A DNA stretch of 64,000 bases from NCBI GenBank assembly GCA_964542915.1, contig CAZIVP010000002.1:1-64000 (forward strand), given 5' to 3'. Below are positions 1 to 9,265 of the stretch, piece by piece (position 1 is the stretch's first letter; each line of letters starts with the position of its first letter). The position numbers and the translations under genes are program-made. This stretch comes from CAZIVP01 sp964542915 (GTDB lineage: Bacteria > Calditrichota > Calditrichia > Calditrichales > Calditrichaceae). The notes under the pieces are model-generated. The model was given only the letters and a program-made list of their open reading frames with translations. It ran no database searches and had not been told where the DNA came from.

Positions 1-53
1 TAGGTGTTACTTATTTTAAATGCTAAAAGTCCAATTCCCGCTGAACCAAGACA
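1..53 (-). mobile_element. Terminal fragment of an IS3-family-like element
   Basis: Reading the minus strand inward from 53, the sequence begins TGTCTTGGTTCAG and continues with AATTGGACTTTTA. This matches the left end of the complete IS3-type element at 42907 at about 24 of the first 30 positions, and the right end of the 90-bp element at 24629-24718 at about 23 of 27. The body would lie off the left edge of the window. Whether a full copy or a solo end is present cannot be seen. It stops 12 bases short of the restored stop codon of the neighbouring frameshifted gene. Confidence 0.5.
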
Positions 54-64
54 TTCTTGGCTAA

Positions 65-2901
65 CTATTTAATTAACAAACATTTCTTAACTTGACTAAA
101 ACTTCCAACGTTCAGGCTATAGAAATAGACGCCTGAACTGGCTTTACCTGCATCCCATTGAATACTATGATTGCCAGTGGCTTGCTTCATCTGGACTAAT
201 TTTGTGACCAAACGTCCGCGATTATCAAAAACTGATAAGAAACATGAGCAGCTTTCGGTAGTTGATAGGATATGATTGTTTTTGGATTAAAAGGATTGGG
301 GTAGTTTTGATATAGCCTGAAGTTTTTAGGAATAAAATTATCAGATTCTTTCATGGACGTTACTATACCAGCAGTCTCTAAAGAATACCCACTTTCATTG
401 CCTGAAAAATCAAAAGCAGAAATTTTATAATAATATTTTCGTCCCATAACAATATGACTATCGACAAACGTATTTTTTGTTAATAATTCGAGTGGTTTCT
501 TATTTGTTGGGTCGAACCCACTAATTGTATCTCTATAAACAGCATAATATCTTAAATCCTCGGCCGTTGATTCTCTCCAATTTAGCACAATCGTCTTGTT
601 TTTGATGGATAAACTCAAACTATCAGGAATATGTGGTGCAATATTGTCTAGAGAGTAACCGCTATCCGGTTCAGAACTTGCAACGATGGTAGGGGCCGTA
701 CCATGTGCTGTTACCTGAAAAACTGATTGATACAAGCCTTTTGTTTTTGTTGAATCATAAATTGTCGGTACAATTGCTGTATATGTATCATAGCCTCGAC
801 TAGGCACTTCATTTGCAAAAGTCCAACCTGTTGAATCCTTTCTCCAAATGCTATATTTTGATACTGGATTTTCTGGATTGCCGTCATTTGTAGAAGCTTT
901 CCACTTAATATAAACCTGGCGGCCATTATCATTGGGCACATCAAATATAGAAAAAATTTTCGGTGGAGAAATGGGAATTGGTTTAATTAAATCATTCCTT
1001 ATAATGCTTAAGCCATTTAAACCATCTGCAACATAAGCATAAGAACCCTGAACGTTTATACGATTTGAGTACCCACCCGTATTATAGGAAGCTTCTTCAA
1101 ATGGAATGGAAGGCGCACAAACATTTAAAATGCATAATCCTTTATAACCACAAGCTATATATGCGTAACCATGATTAACAACAACATCTTGTGCATATCC
1201 ACTGGTATGATATAATCCTACTTCAGTAGGATTCTTTGGATCATTAATATTAATAATTCTAACTCCATATGCACCTTGGGCTAAATATGCATAATTATCT
1301 TTTACAGTAAGACCCTCTGATATTTTATTAGTTTCAAAAATGCCAACTTCTTTCGGTTGAGCTGGCTCTGATATATCTATGATAAGTAAGTCAATAGAAC
1401 CATTTGTAGTATATGCATACTTACCCTTTACTTCAACGTCGTTGCAAAAACCATTGGTATCAAAATGACCAATTTCCCATGGATTATTTGGATCTGATAT
1501 ATCTATAATCCGCAATCCAGAAGTTCCATAAGCAATATAAACATGAGAATCGTGTAAGAATACTTCATTAGCCCAACCATCTATTCGAAAAAATCCTATC
1601 TCAAATGTTTTTTTTGGATTGGATACATCAATAATACGCATACCATTATATCGATCAGCTAGATAGACATAATTTTTATCTACTGCTAATCCGCGTGTCC
1701 AATCATCAGTATTATATCCACCAACTTCTTTTATATTTTGTGGATTTGAAATATCAATGATAACTAAACCATCAGAATTATTAGCAATATAAGCATAGTT
1801 ACCTAAACATTCAGCGTCAAAAGAACGATCTTTAGCATCTAATATACTTATTTCTTTAGGGTTGGCTGGATTTGAGATATCAATTGTTCTTAAACCTTCA
1901 TTATCACAGGCTAAATATGTATATTTACCACTTAACGCAATATCCCAGCCATCATTTTCTGTATAAAAATACCCCTCTTCTTCTGGATAAGCGGGATTGG
2001 TAATATCAATAACTTGTAAACCATAAACATCATATAGAATGTAGGCATATTCATCATTTACGGCAACACTTTTTGCTTCATCACCAATATAAATTGAACC
2101 AATTTCAGTTGGATCATTTATTTCAGAAATATCGATGATGCGTAATCCATTGTAGCCATCAGCTACATATGCATAATTACTATTAACTTCAACACTATTT
2201 GCATTATCTGTCTCGAAATAACTTTTTTCAAAGGGTTTTGTAGGATCAGAGATATCTATAATATTTAATTTAGAACCACTTGCGACATAACTATAATTAT
2301 CTCTAACTACTACATCTTGTGCCCATCCACTAAAATCCAAAATACCACTTTGTGAAGGATTATTTGGATCAGAAATATTAATTATACATAATCCATTATA
2401 TCCATCAGCAACATATGCGTAGTTATCCAATATAAATAAACCTGATGCATCCCCCTTAGTATCAAAAAAGTTTATTTCAATGGGTTGTAATGGGTTAGAA
2501 ACCTCAATAATCCGTAAACCATCTTTACCGCATGCTACATAAGCATAATTTTCAGTAACAAATATTCCTTTTATTAGAGAAGGCATTGCCATATTTCCCA
2601 ACTTAATAGGTTTATATGGATTAGAAAAATCAACTAAATGTAAATAACTACCTTTACCAAAATAACTTATGTTGTTTTTTACATCTACTGCCCAGCACGG
2701 ACCACTTGCCCAGCGTCCAATTAATGTGGTATTACTGTCAGTTTTTGTTTGCATAGTCTGTTCAGTTTGACGTTCATTTTTGAAATACATTTGTTGTTCA
2801 TTTTTTAACAAATTTTTATAAAGGTCTGGTTTCATTTCCTGTGCAAACAGACTGTTTACCATCGATATTAATGAAATTATCATAATTTTTAAGAATTTCA
2901 T
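65..2901 (-). CDS. Exported LVIVD-repeat protein with fibronectin-type and type IX sorting domains, frameshifted at the C-terminus
   Basis: A signal peptide (residues 1-20, ending SLFAQ) is followed by about 14 tandem units of roughly 42 residues of the pattern YAYVADGYNGLRIIDIS-NP. These are LVIVD repeats, which form a beta-propeller-like surface domain. Fibronectin-type modules cover about 650-840 and a type IX sorting domain begins at QNYPNPFNP. The open frame stops at 196 (901 aa), but its last residues are out of register. In the next frame, from about 243 down to 65, the sequence resumes LSVFDNRGRLVTKLV and ends SQVKKCLLIK, a normal sorting-domain tail. A single-base loss near 236-244 (minus-strand CATGTTTCTTATCA) explains this. 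The start at 2901 has a GAGGT ribosome site. If the frameshift is real, the product should be secreted to the periplasm but not sorted by T9SS. A sequencing error is the alternative. Confidence 0.8.
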
Positions 2902-3114
2902 ATTAAAGACCTCTTTTTTTAATGATTGTTCTTTAACAATATGGGATCTATTTATTTTAAATTATACCAAATCCCATACCAACTCGCAATGATTTATTTA
3001 ATTTGTTTTATATCAAAGGATTACGTAAAAAAGGCCTGCAAGTAATTTTCAAAATTGTGGCAAAAAATCCACAAATCCGCAAATTTTTGTGGCAAAATAA
3101 CAACATAGAGAAGA

Positions 3115-3176
3115 TGGAATGAGGGAATACCGGCGTTGTGGAATGTTGGAAAAAGTGGATGGTGGAATGGGAGTAT
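3115..3176. repeat. TGGAAT-rich degenerate repeat block
   Basis: The stretch contains several copies of TGGAAT/TGGAA spaced 8-15 bases apart. It resembles the blocks at 4420-4454 and 5021-5068 that flank the four-helix-bundle gene. Short open frames crossing it look like noise. The rest of the 2902-3432 gap has no gene that I can support; only its left end matters, as the leader of the LVIVD gene. Confidence 0.5.
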
Positions 3177-3261
3177 AATGGTTCGCCGCCTGTATGGCTT
3201 TTACAATTGCGATCCGAACAGACATACGCCATCAATTCCCGATGCTGCGACGCTCTCCGTC

Positions 3262-3333
3262 ATTCCCGCGAACACAGAAAACCATTTATAAAATCGACAT
3301 TGTATTCTGAATGCTCGGTGCGATTGCGGGAAT
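3262..3333. repeat. Imperfect inverted repeat ATTCCCGC...GCGGGAAT
   Basis: ATTCCCGC at 3262-3269 is matched by its inverse GCGGGAAT at 3326-3333, with about 56 bases between them. This resembles the REP-like intergenic palindromes seen in many genomes. It lies downstream of hldD (minus strand) and has no U-tract, so it is not an obvious terminator. Confidence 0.4.
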
Positions 3334-3432
3334 AGCCGTAGCCTCCTTGCCCTGCCAGAGGCCAAAGCAACGCGGACGTGACGCATCGGTACAAATCCGC
3401 CGGGCGTTTTTTTGCATGCTTCGCGGCCGTTA

Positions 3433-4395
3433 TCAATAATGGGCGTAATCGTTCAGCAAGTAGTTCTGTACATAATCGTTAACGCCCTCTTCCAGAGAAT
3501 AAAACGGCCGGTCATAGCCGGCGGCGCGTAGTTTTTCCATCGGCGCCTCGGTAAAATACTGGTAGCGGTCGCGAATATCGGACGGCATATCGATATATTT
3601 GATCTTGCTTTCCCGGCCCATCGCTTTAAAAGTCGCATTGGCCAAATCTTTAAACGAACGCGCCTTGCCGTAGCCCACATTGTATATGCCGTTAATAGCG
3701 GGATTTTGCATCAAAAAATAGACCACTTCGACCGCGTCTTTGACATACAAAAAGTCGCGCAATTGTTCGCCGTCTTTATAGTCGCCGCGATGCGATTTAA
3801 ACAATCGCACGTTTCCGTTCTGCTTTATCTGATTAAAGGCTTTAAAAACCACCGACGCCATCTCGCCCTTAAAATACTCATTGGGGCCGTAAACGTTAAA
3901 AAATTTGAGCCCGACGATGCTCTGCAGCCAGTTTTCCCGCCGGGCTTTTAAATCCAGTAACTGTTTGGAATAACCATACATATTCATAGGCCGGAGCGTC
4001 TGTAACTGTTCCTCATCGTCTGCATAGCCCTGCTCGCCCATGCCATAGGTCGCCGCCGAACTGGCATAAATAAAACGCATGCCGTTATAGATGGCATAAT
4101 GCGCCAGCTCCGCCGTATAACGGTAGTTGTTTTCCATCAAATAGTGGGCGTCCCGCTCGGTGGTGGAGCTACAGGCGCCCATGTGAACAATGGCTTCGAT
4201 ACCGGCCGTCGATTGCAGATAGGGCATCAGTTTCGAGCGATCCAAATATTCATGAAACCGCAAATGCCGTAAATTCTTCCATTTGTCGTTTTCGCGGAGG
4301 ACGTCAACCGCCACAATATCATCCCTGTCGTCGCGATTCAATCGTGAAATAACACAACTACCGATAAATCCCGCAGCTCCCGTAACAACGATCAT
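3433..4395 (-). CDS. hldD: ADP-L-glycero-D-manno-heptose 6-epimerase
   Basis: This extended SDR enzyme epimerises ADP-D-glycero-D-manno-heptose to the L-glycero form, the last step in making the nucleotide-heptose used in the LPS inner core. It acts in the cytosol. The Rossmann motif TGAAGFIG is at residues 5-12, the catalytic YGYSK at 140-144, and family blocks such as MGACSSTTE, GLKFFNVYGPNEY and QLRDFLYVKD follow. At 320 residues it has the usual length. It lies alone on the minus strand with no other heptose genes beside it. The function rests on clear family resemblance; the general NDP-sugar epimerase family is the only alternative, and the HldD-specific blocks argue against it. Confidence 0.9.
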   Translation of the reverse strand: MIVVTGAAGFIGSCVISRLNRDDRDDIVAVDVLRENDKWKNLRHLRFHEYLDRSKLMPYLQSTAGIEAIVHMGACSSTTERDAHYLMENNYRYTAELAHYAIYNGMRFIYASSAATYGMGEQGYADDEEQLQTLRPMNMYGYSKQLLDLKARRENWLQSIVGLKFFNVYGPNEYFKGEMASVVFKAFNQIKQNGNVRLFKSHRGDYKDGEQLRDFLYVKDAVEVVYFLMQNPAINGIYNVGYGKARSFKDLANATFKAMGRESKIKYIDMPSDIRDRYQYFTEAPMEKLRAAGYDRPFYSLEEGVNDYVQNYLLNDYAHY

Positions 4396-4419
4396 AAAAT
4401 CTCCCTAATATTTTTTGTA

Positions 4420-4454
4420 ATGGAATATTGGAATGCTGGATAAATGGAATAATG
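4420..4454. repeat. TGGAAT repeat block, left flank of the four-helix-bundle gene
   Basis: TGGAATATTGGAATGCTGGA followed by AAATGGAATAATG shows three TGGAAT units spaced 8-16 bases apart. It has the opposite orientation to the ATTCCA block at 5021-5068, so the two blocks form a loose inverted pair around the intervening gene. Confidence 0.55.
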
Positions 4455-4559
4455 AAAGAGAACCGTTTCCATACTCGTTGATGGATTCCTGTCCGTTTTG
4501 CTTCTGCATCTATTACTCTTGATAAATATTTCAAGATACTCCTGCACCTCGTTTTATTT

Positions 4560-4970
4560 CTATTCAACCCAAAAACTATCTTCCCATCCACCATTTTTTA
4601 GTTTCTTTTGCAAAGATTTAATTAGATTAATTAATCCATTTTCTACTTTAAAGTGTAGTTGATCAATTTCATTAAATTCAACATCGCTAATATGTTTTGC
4701 TTTATAAAAACTATAATACGCCGAGTGTAATTCTCCGCATGATCCAAGGGCTATATTAAGATGGTTTAAATATTCTTTAAGGCTTTTTCGGCAGTATCCC
4801 TCAGCAATATTTCGACTAATACTATGCGCCGCATCAATCGCATTCGACGCAACCTTTTTTAATATATATGGGAATTTAGAAAAAATCCCATAACTTAAAA
4901 TATAAAGCTCAATAGAATCCTGCCACACATATAATTTTTTATATCCGCGATTAATATTCTTACGTTGCAT
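4560..4970 (-). CDS. Four-helix bundle protein (S23 / 23S rRNA intervening-sequence protein family)
   Basis: This 136-residue protein has the family pattern YKKLYVWQDSIEL, then SNAIDAAHSISRNIAEGY, then KEYLNHLNIALGSCGEL, then a final long helix. Members form a four-helix bundle that oligomerises. They were first seen encoded inside 23S rRNA intervening sequences, and relatives serve as accessory proteins (Avd) of diversity-generating retroelements. Neither an rRNA gene nor a reverse transcriptase is present here. The ATG at 4970 is chosen because residues before it (from a GTG at 5018) do not belong to the family. The gene is AT-rich compared with hldD and is bracketed by inverted TGGAAT repeats, which suggests a transferred cassette. 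Its biological role is unknown. Confidence 0.85.
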   Translation of the reverse strand: MQRKNINRGYKKLYVWQDSIELYILSYGIFSKFPYILKKVASNAIDAAHSISRNIAEGYCRKSLKEYLNHLNIALGSCGELHSAYYSFYKAKHISDVEFNEIDQLHFKVENGLINLIKSLQKKLKNGGWEDSFWVE

Positions 4971-5020
4971 CAGGCAATTCCCGGAATCCCAAATTTCAAT
5001 CTTCCATAATCCCTTCACTC

Positions 5021-5068
5021 CACTATTCCACTATTCCATCATTCCACTATTCCACTATTCCATCATTC
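5021..5068. repeat. Perfect 24-bp tandem duplication built of 8-bp units
   Basis: The block is two exact copies of a 24-base unit (5021-5044 and 5045-5068). Each copy is CACTATTC, CACTATTC, CATCATTC. It lies directly upstream of the four-helix-bundle gene and mirrors the TGGAAT block on its other side. Confidence 0.85.
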
Positions 5069-5109
5069 CGATTTCATTTAAATTCCAACACACGCCCTTC
5101 GTGGCAGAT

Positions 5110-6135
5110 TCAAAATAACCCGTTCAGGCGACGTTCGTAACGGTTTTTCCAGTTCCCTTTATGGTACGCATAACCCGCGATCAGCGGAAAAGCGAGGGTC
5201 GCTTCGGCGTAAACCATTTGCTCGTAGGTGGTTTGCACTTTTCCCCACGACGAAGCCTCTTTGAGCGTCGACCCCGAAAGAGCGCCGTCGCGTTCGTCCG
5301 CTACGGTAATCTGTACAGCGTATTTGTGCATGGGCGCGTCTTTTTCCAGGATTTCGGTGGCCACCACCACATCCTGAATGAAATTCTTGGGCACGCCGCC
5401 GCCGACCATGAATATGCCGGATTCGTTGTGTTTTATTTTAATTTGCGTCAATTCAAGAAAATCCGCCGCCGAATCGATCGTTACCTTTGCACCGTTCGCG
5501 TGGTACTGGTGATGGATGAGACCGAATCCGGCCGAGGAATCGGAAAATGCGGGGCAGAAGATCGGTACGCCTTTTTTGTAGCACTGGTACACGATCGAAT
5601 CTTCCCTGCTTTTGGCATACGCGTCATGATCTTCCAAATATTTTCCCATATATTCGATGAAAGCCCGCGAAGAATACGGTTTTTTCTCCAGTTCATCACA
5701 AATTTGGGATACGGTATCGTCACAGATACGCAGTTGTTCTTCGTCGATATAGGTATCGTAAATACGATCGATCATCAAATCCCGCAGTTCATTATCATCC
5801 ACATAGGGCGTACCGTGATAGTGAAAGAAGCCCAGCGCCTCGAAAAAATCCTGATCCACGATATTGGCGCCGGTCGCTACAATGGCGTCCACCATATTGT
5901 GTTTCACCAGCGTCGTAATCACATGCTTCAAGCCGGCGCTGATCAGCGAACCTGCGAGCGTCAGGAAAACCACGGCGTCGCGGTCTTTCTGCATCATATC
6001 AACGATCTGAGAAGCACGATACAAATTGCGCGCCTGGAAAGCCATATCGCCCATGGCATCGATCATGGGAACGACATTATGTTTGCTGATATCGATATGT
6101 CTGATTTTCTTTTGCAGATACGATTCCTTATTCAT
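5110..6135 (-). CDS. Deoxyhypusine synthase-like protein (bacterial homospermidine-synthase-type)
   Basis: This 341-residue cytosolic enzyme of the deoxyhypusine synthase fold uses NAD and spermidine. In archaea and eukaryotes the family transfers an aminobutyl group to eIF5A. Bacterial members lack that substrate, and characterised ones make homospermidine or related polyamines. The NAD-binding and active-site region is visible: GGGVPKNFIQD, where K aligns with the lysine that carries the imine intermediate, then ADERDGALSGSTLKEASSWGK. The ATG at 6135 is preceded by AAAGGAG at good spacing, so the 26 residues possible upstream are left out. It is divergent from the neighbouring TudS-like gene. 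The true substrate cannot be read from sequence. Confidence 0.85.
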   Translation of the reverse strand: MNKESYLQKKIRHIDISKHNVVPMIDAMGDMAFQARNLYRASQIVDMMQKDRDAVVFLTLAGSLISAGLKHVITTLVKHNMVDAIVATGANIVDQDFFEALGFFHYHGTPYVDDNELRDLMIDRIYDTYIDEEQLRICDDTVSQICDELEKKPYSSRAFIEYMGKYLEDHDAYAKSREDSIVYQCYKKGVPIFCPAFSDSSAGFGLIHHQYHANGAKVTIDSAADFLELTQIKIKHNESGIFMVGGGVPKNFIQDVVVATEILEKDAPMHKYAVQITVADERDGALSGSTLKEASSWGKVQTTYEQMVYAEATLAFPLIAGYAYHKGNWKNRYERRLNGLF

Positions 6136-6316
6136 CACACGGCTCCTTTGTGATTGTATGGTACACATCCGTTTAAAAACGGTTAAATTAGACAAATAAA
6201 ACAAGCGGCGCAAATAGCGCGCCGTAACCCTTGGCGCGATTCAGGAATTAAACTGGTGTTTATGAGGTTGTCGGTTTATCTTGTAACGTATGTGAACTTA
6301 AGAGCGTTTTCGTAGC

Positions 6317-7309
6317 ATGTATAACAGAAACGAAGAAAAACCGTATAGCAATCACAACGAAAACCCTACCATTCGGGTCGGAATCAGTAGTTGTTTGCTC
6401 GGCATGAACGTACGCTTCGACGGCGGCCATAAACACGACAGTTATCTTACGGAAACCCTGGGCCGCTATTTTGAATGGGTTTCGGTTTGCCCGGAAGTGG
6501 AAATGGGTATGTCCACACCGCGTGAAAACATTCGATTGAAGGGCACCGTGGAAGATCCCAGCCTCATCGCTCCCAAAAGCGGCACGGACTATACGGACGG
6601 CATGAAGGCTTTCAGCGAGCGCCGGTTGCAGGAGCTGGCCGATATGGATTTACACGGTTATATTCTTAAAAAAGACTCACCTTCCTGCGGTATGGAACGG
6701 GTTCGCGTTTATGACGAAAATAACATACCGCGCCGCCAGGGAGTGGGCATTTACGCCCGCGCTTTGTTAGAAAAATTTCCTTTACTTCCTGTGGAAGAAG
6801 AAGGTAGGCTCAAAGACGCGCGGCTGCGCGAAAACTTTATTGAACGCATCTATGCCCACTATCGTTTGCAGCAATTGCTGCGGTCCGACCCGAAGCCCAA
6901 AGATTTGGTGGCGTTTCACACCAATCACAAACTAACCTTGATGTCGCACAGTCAAAAAAGCTATCGGGAATTGGGAAAGATGATTGCCGATGTCGGAAAA
7001 GCCGACCGCTCCGCATTTGTGCTATCCTATATGCAAACATTCATGGAAGCGCTTAAACGAAAAGCGACGACGCGCACCCATACCAATGTCTTGTACCACA
7101 TGATCGGTTTTTTTAAAAAACACCTGGACGCCCGGGATCGCAAGGAACTGGTGGATATTATCGAACAGTACCATTCCGGCATTGTGCCGCTCATTGTACC
7201 AATCGTTCTCATCAAACATCATCTCAATCGCTACGATGTAGACTGGCTCAGGACACAAATTTATTTGAATCCCTATCCCGGCGAATTACGGTTGCGGAAT
7301 TTAATTTAA
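6317..7309 (+). CDS. DUF523 (TudS-like) + DUF1722 (YbgA-like) fusion protein
   Basis: The first half (residues 19-160) is DUF523, the thiouracil desulfidase TudS family. Three cysteines sit where TudS holds a [4Fe-4S] cluster: C26 (SSCLLG), C58 (SVCPE) and C124 (SPSCG). The second half (about 190-325) is DUF1722/YbgA, with the blocks FHTNHKLTLMSHS and THTNVLYHMIGFFKK. YbgA is commonly encoded next to photolyase, and that is the case here: the SRPBCC gene and photolyase follow within about 500 bases on the same strand. A role in handling thiolated or photodamaged pyrimidines is inferred, not shown. The start has a weak ribosome site; no better start is evident. Confidence 0.85.
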   Translation: MYNRNEEKPYSNHNENPTIRVGISSCLLGMNVRFDGGHKHDSYLTETLGRYFEWVSVCPEVEMGMSTPRENIRLKGTVEDPSLIAPKSGTDYTDGMKAFSERRLQELADMDLHGYILKKDSPSCGMERVRVYDENNIPRRQGVGIYARALLEKFPLLPVEEEGRLKDARLRENFIERIYAHYRLQQLLRSDPKPKDLVAFHTNHKLTLMSHSQKSYRELGKMIADVGKADRSAFVLSYMQTFMEALKRKATTRTHTNVLYHMIGFFKKHLDARDRKELVDIIEQYHSGIVPLIVPIVLIKHHLNRYDVDWLRTQIYLNPYPGELRLRNLI

Positions 7310-7340
7310 ATCGTAACTGCGAATATAAAAGGAAATCAGA

Positions 7341-7826
7341 ATGCAATGGTCTCCCGTTTATCATTTTTCGGCTTCAACGTGGTTCAATCAGCCGCTTCAT
7401 TCCGTCTTTGAATTTTTCAGCAATGCCGGCAACCTGCAACGCATTACGCCGCCGTGGCTGCATTTTGAAATACAGACGCCGCAACCCATCGCCATCGAAA
7501 AAGGGGCCTTAATTCGGTACAAGTTGAAATTGTACGGTTTGCCCATGCCATGGCTGACTGAAATATCCGCCTGGGAGCCGCCGAACCGATTTGTCGATAC
7601 GCAACTCAAGGGCCCTTACAAACAATGGATTCACGAGCACCGCTTCGAACAACACAACGGCGGGACAACCGTTTATGATTCTGTACATTACGCCATTTAT
7701 GGCGGGCCGCTCGCCTATCCCATTAACGCACTTTTTGTAAGACGCAATGTGCGTTCCATATTCAATTACCGCGAGGAGCAATTAAAGGACCTGTTCACGC
7801 ATCGTCCGGCGGGTATGGAGGAATGA
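7341..7826 (+). CDS. SRPBCC-fold (START-like) ligand-binding protein
   Basis: This 161-residue protein of the SRPBCC/polyketide-cyclase fold is of the kind often labelled cell-division inhibitor or cyclase/dehydrase. The family pattern is visible in FFSNAGNLQRITPPWLHF, PWLTEISAWEPPNRFVD and GPYKQWIHEHRFE. It begins 31 bases after the TudS/YbgA gene and its stop overlaps the photolyase start (ATGA at 7823-7826), so the three are probably co-transcribed and the last two translationally coupled. No catalytic residue can be named. The family binds hydrophobic ligands, and its repeated pairing with photolyases suggests a supporting role in UV damage response. Confidence 0.75.
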   Translation: MQWSPVYHFSASTWFNQPLHSVFEFFSNAGNLQRITPPWLHFEIQTPQPIAIEKGALIRYKLKLYGLPMPWLTEISAWEPPNRFVDTQLKGPYKQWIHEHRFEQHNGGTTVYDSVHYAIYGGPLAYPINALFVRRNVRSIFNYREEQLKDLFTHRPAGMEE

Positions 7827-9166
7827 TACATACGCTGCAAGCATTACAATCACGCTTATCGTCGGCTCAGAGCCCGTTGTCCGTTTTCTGGTTCCGGCGC
7901 GACTTGCGTCTCAACGATAACCGCGGGCTTCATGCCGCCCTGAGCGACGATGCGCCGGTACTGGCGATATTCATCTTTGATACGGCCATTCTGAATGAAC
8001 TCCATAATAGCCGCGACCGTCGCGTCGAATTTATTTATGAACAGATATCATCCATGAAACAAACACTCGAAGCACGTGGAAGCAGCTTGCTCGTATTGCA
8101 TGGAAAACCCGCAGAAATCTGGTCGTCGCTAATCCGAACCTTGCGTATACGCGCCGTATTTATCAATGAGGATTACGAGCCTTACGCCCGGCAACGCGAC
8201 GATGAAATCGCTCAGTTGCTTAAACGGCATTCGATTCCGTTGCGGCTCTTTAAAGACCAGGTTATTTTTGCCAAAAACGATGTTTTAAAAAACGACGATG
8301 CACCCTATACCGTATATACCCCTTACAAAAACCGTTGGCTCAACCGTTTTTCGATGCGCGATGTGCAACCATCGCCCCTTTCCACCGAACATAAAAACTG
8401 GTTATCCCTGGCGCCGCTTCCGCTGCCGGATTTCAAATCATTGGGATTCGAAAAGAGCCACAAACCGTTTCCGGAAAAATCCATCCCACAAGAGATCATT
8501 AAGCATTACCATGATCGCCGGGACTACCCGGCCCTGAACGGTACCAGTCGCCTGGGCGTCCACCTTCGTTTTGGAACGATAAGCATCCGGAAGGCGGTAA
8601 AGTACGCTGTTGAACACAACGAAACCTGGTTGAATGAATTGATCTGGCGGGAATTTTACATGATGATCCTGTGGTATTTTCCGCATGTGGTCGATACGGA
8701 ATTCAAAGAAAAATACCGCAATATGCCCTGGCGCCAAGACCGGCAGGATTTTAAACGTTGGTGTGAGGGGCAAACGGGCTACCCCATGGTTGACGCCGGT
8801 ATGCGCGAGCTGAACGCCGTCGGCTATATGCACAACCGTGTGCGTATGATCACCGCCGGTTTTCTAAGCAAACATCTGTTAATCGACTGGCGTTGGGGGG
8901 AGCGGTACTTTGCCGAAAAATTACTGGATTACGAACTGGCTTCCAATAACGGAAACTGGCAATGGGCCGCCGGAACCGGCTGCGACGCCGCCCCTTATTT
9001 TCGTATTTTTAATCCGCTCACGCAGCAGAAAAAATTTGATCCGGATTTCAATTATATTAACAAATGGATACCGGAGTACGACAGCGAAAGATATCCCAAA
9101 GCAATGGTCGAACACCGCTTTGCACGCGAACGCGCCCTGCATGTTTTCAGGCAGGCCATTCAATGA
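7823..9166 (+). CDS. phrB: Deoxyribodipyrimidine photo-lyase
   Basis: This class I cyclobutane pyrimidine dimer photolyase/cryptochrome is a cytosolic flavoprotein that uses blue light to split UV-induced dimers. At 447 residues it has normal length. The N-terminal antenna-binding Rossmann domain starts FWFRRDLRLNDNRGL. The FAD-binding helical domain carries LNELIWREFYMMIL, WCEGQTGYPMVDAGMRELN, MHNRVRMITAGFLSKHLLIDW and DYELASNNGNWQWAAGTGCD, the most diagnostic family blocks. It overlaps the preceding SRPBCC gene by four bases. A cryptochrome-like variant cannot be excluded, but the operon context favours repair. Confidence 0.93.
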   Translation: MIHTLQALQSRLSSAQSPLSVFWFRRDLRLNDNRGLHAALSDDAPVLAIFIFDTAILNELHNSRDRRVEFIYEQISSMKQTLEARGSSLLVLHGKPAEIWSSLIRTLRIRAVFINEDYEPYARQRDDEIAQLLKRHSIPLRLFKDQVIFAKNDVLKNDDAPYTVYTPYKNRWLNRFSMRDVQPSPLSTEHKNWLSLAPLPLPDFKSLGFEKSHKPFPEKSIPQEIIKHYHDRRDYPALNGTSRLGVHLRFGTISIRKAVKYAVEHNETWLNELIWREFYMMILWYFPHVVDTEFKEKYRNMPWRQDRQDFKRWCEGQTGYPMVDAGMRELNAVGYMHNRVRMITAGFLSKHLLIDWRWGERYFAEKLLDYELASNNGNWQWAAGTGCDAAPYFRIFNPLTQQKKFDPDFNYINKWIPEYDSERYPKAMVEHRFARERALHVFRQAIQ

Positions 9167-9265
9167 GAATCTATGTTTTTGGTTGCAGATGTGCCGGCCG
9201 TTTGTAAATAGGACGGGAAAAGCGCACGGAGTTATCACATGCTCCGGTCCAAAAATCCACGCTAT

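Noticed and set aside
46..60. Hairpin CCAAGA-CAT-TCTTGG as terminator of the LVIVD gene
   Set aside because: No U-tract follows on the minus strand, and the left arm is better explained as part of the IS end.
1000..2650. Repetitive AT-rich pattern considered as a CRISPR-like or tandem DNA repeat
   Set aside because: The roughly 126-base periodicity is the coding of 42-residue LVIVD protein repeats, which are diverged at DNA level.
3008..3235. Minus-strand 75-codon frame with HSTIHFFQHSTTPVFPHS
   Set aside because: The pattern is produced by translating the TGGAAT repeat block; no ribosome site or family resemblance.
5161..6153. 330-codon plus-strand frame opposite the deoxyhypusine synthase-like gene
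   Set aside because: It is the antisense shadow of a clear enzyme gene and has low-complexity H/R/I composition with no recognisable domain.
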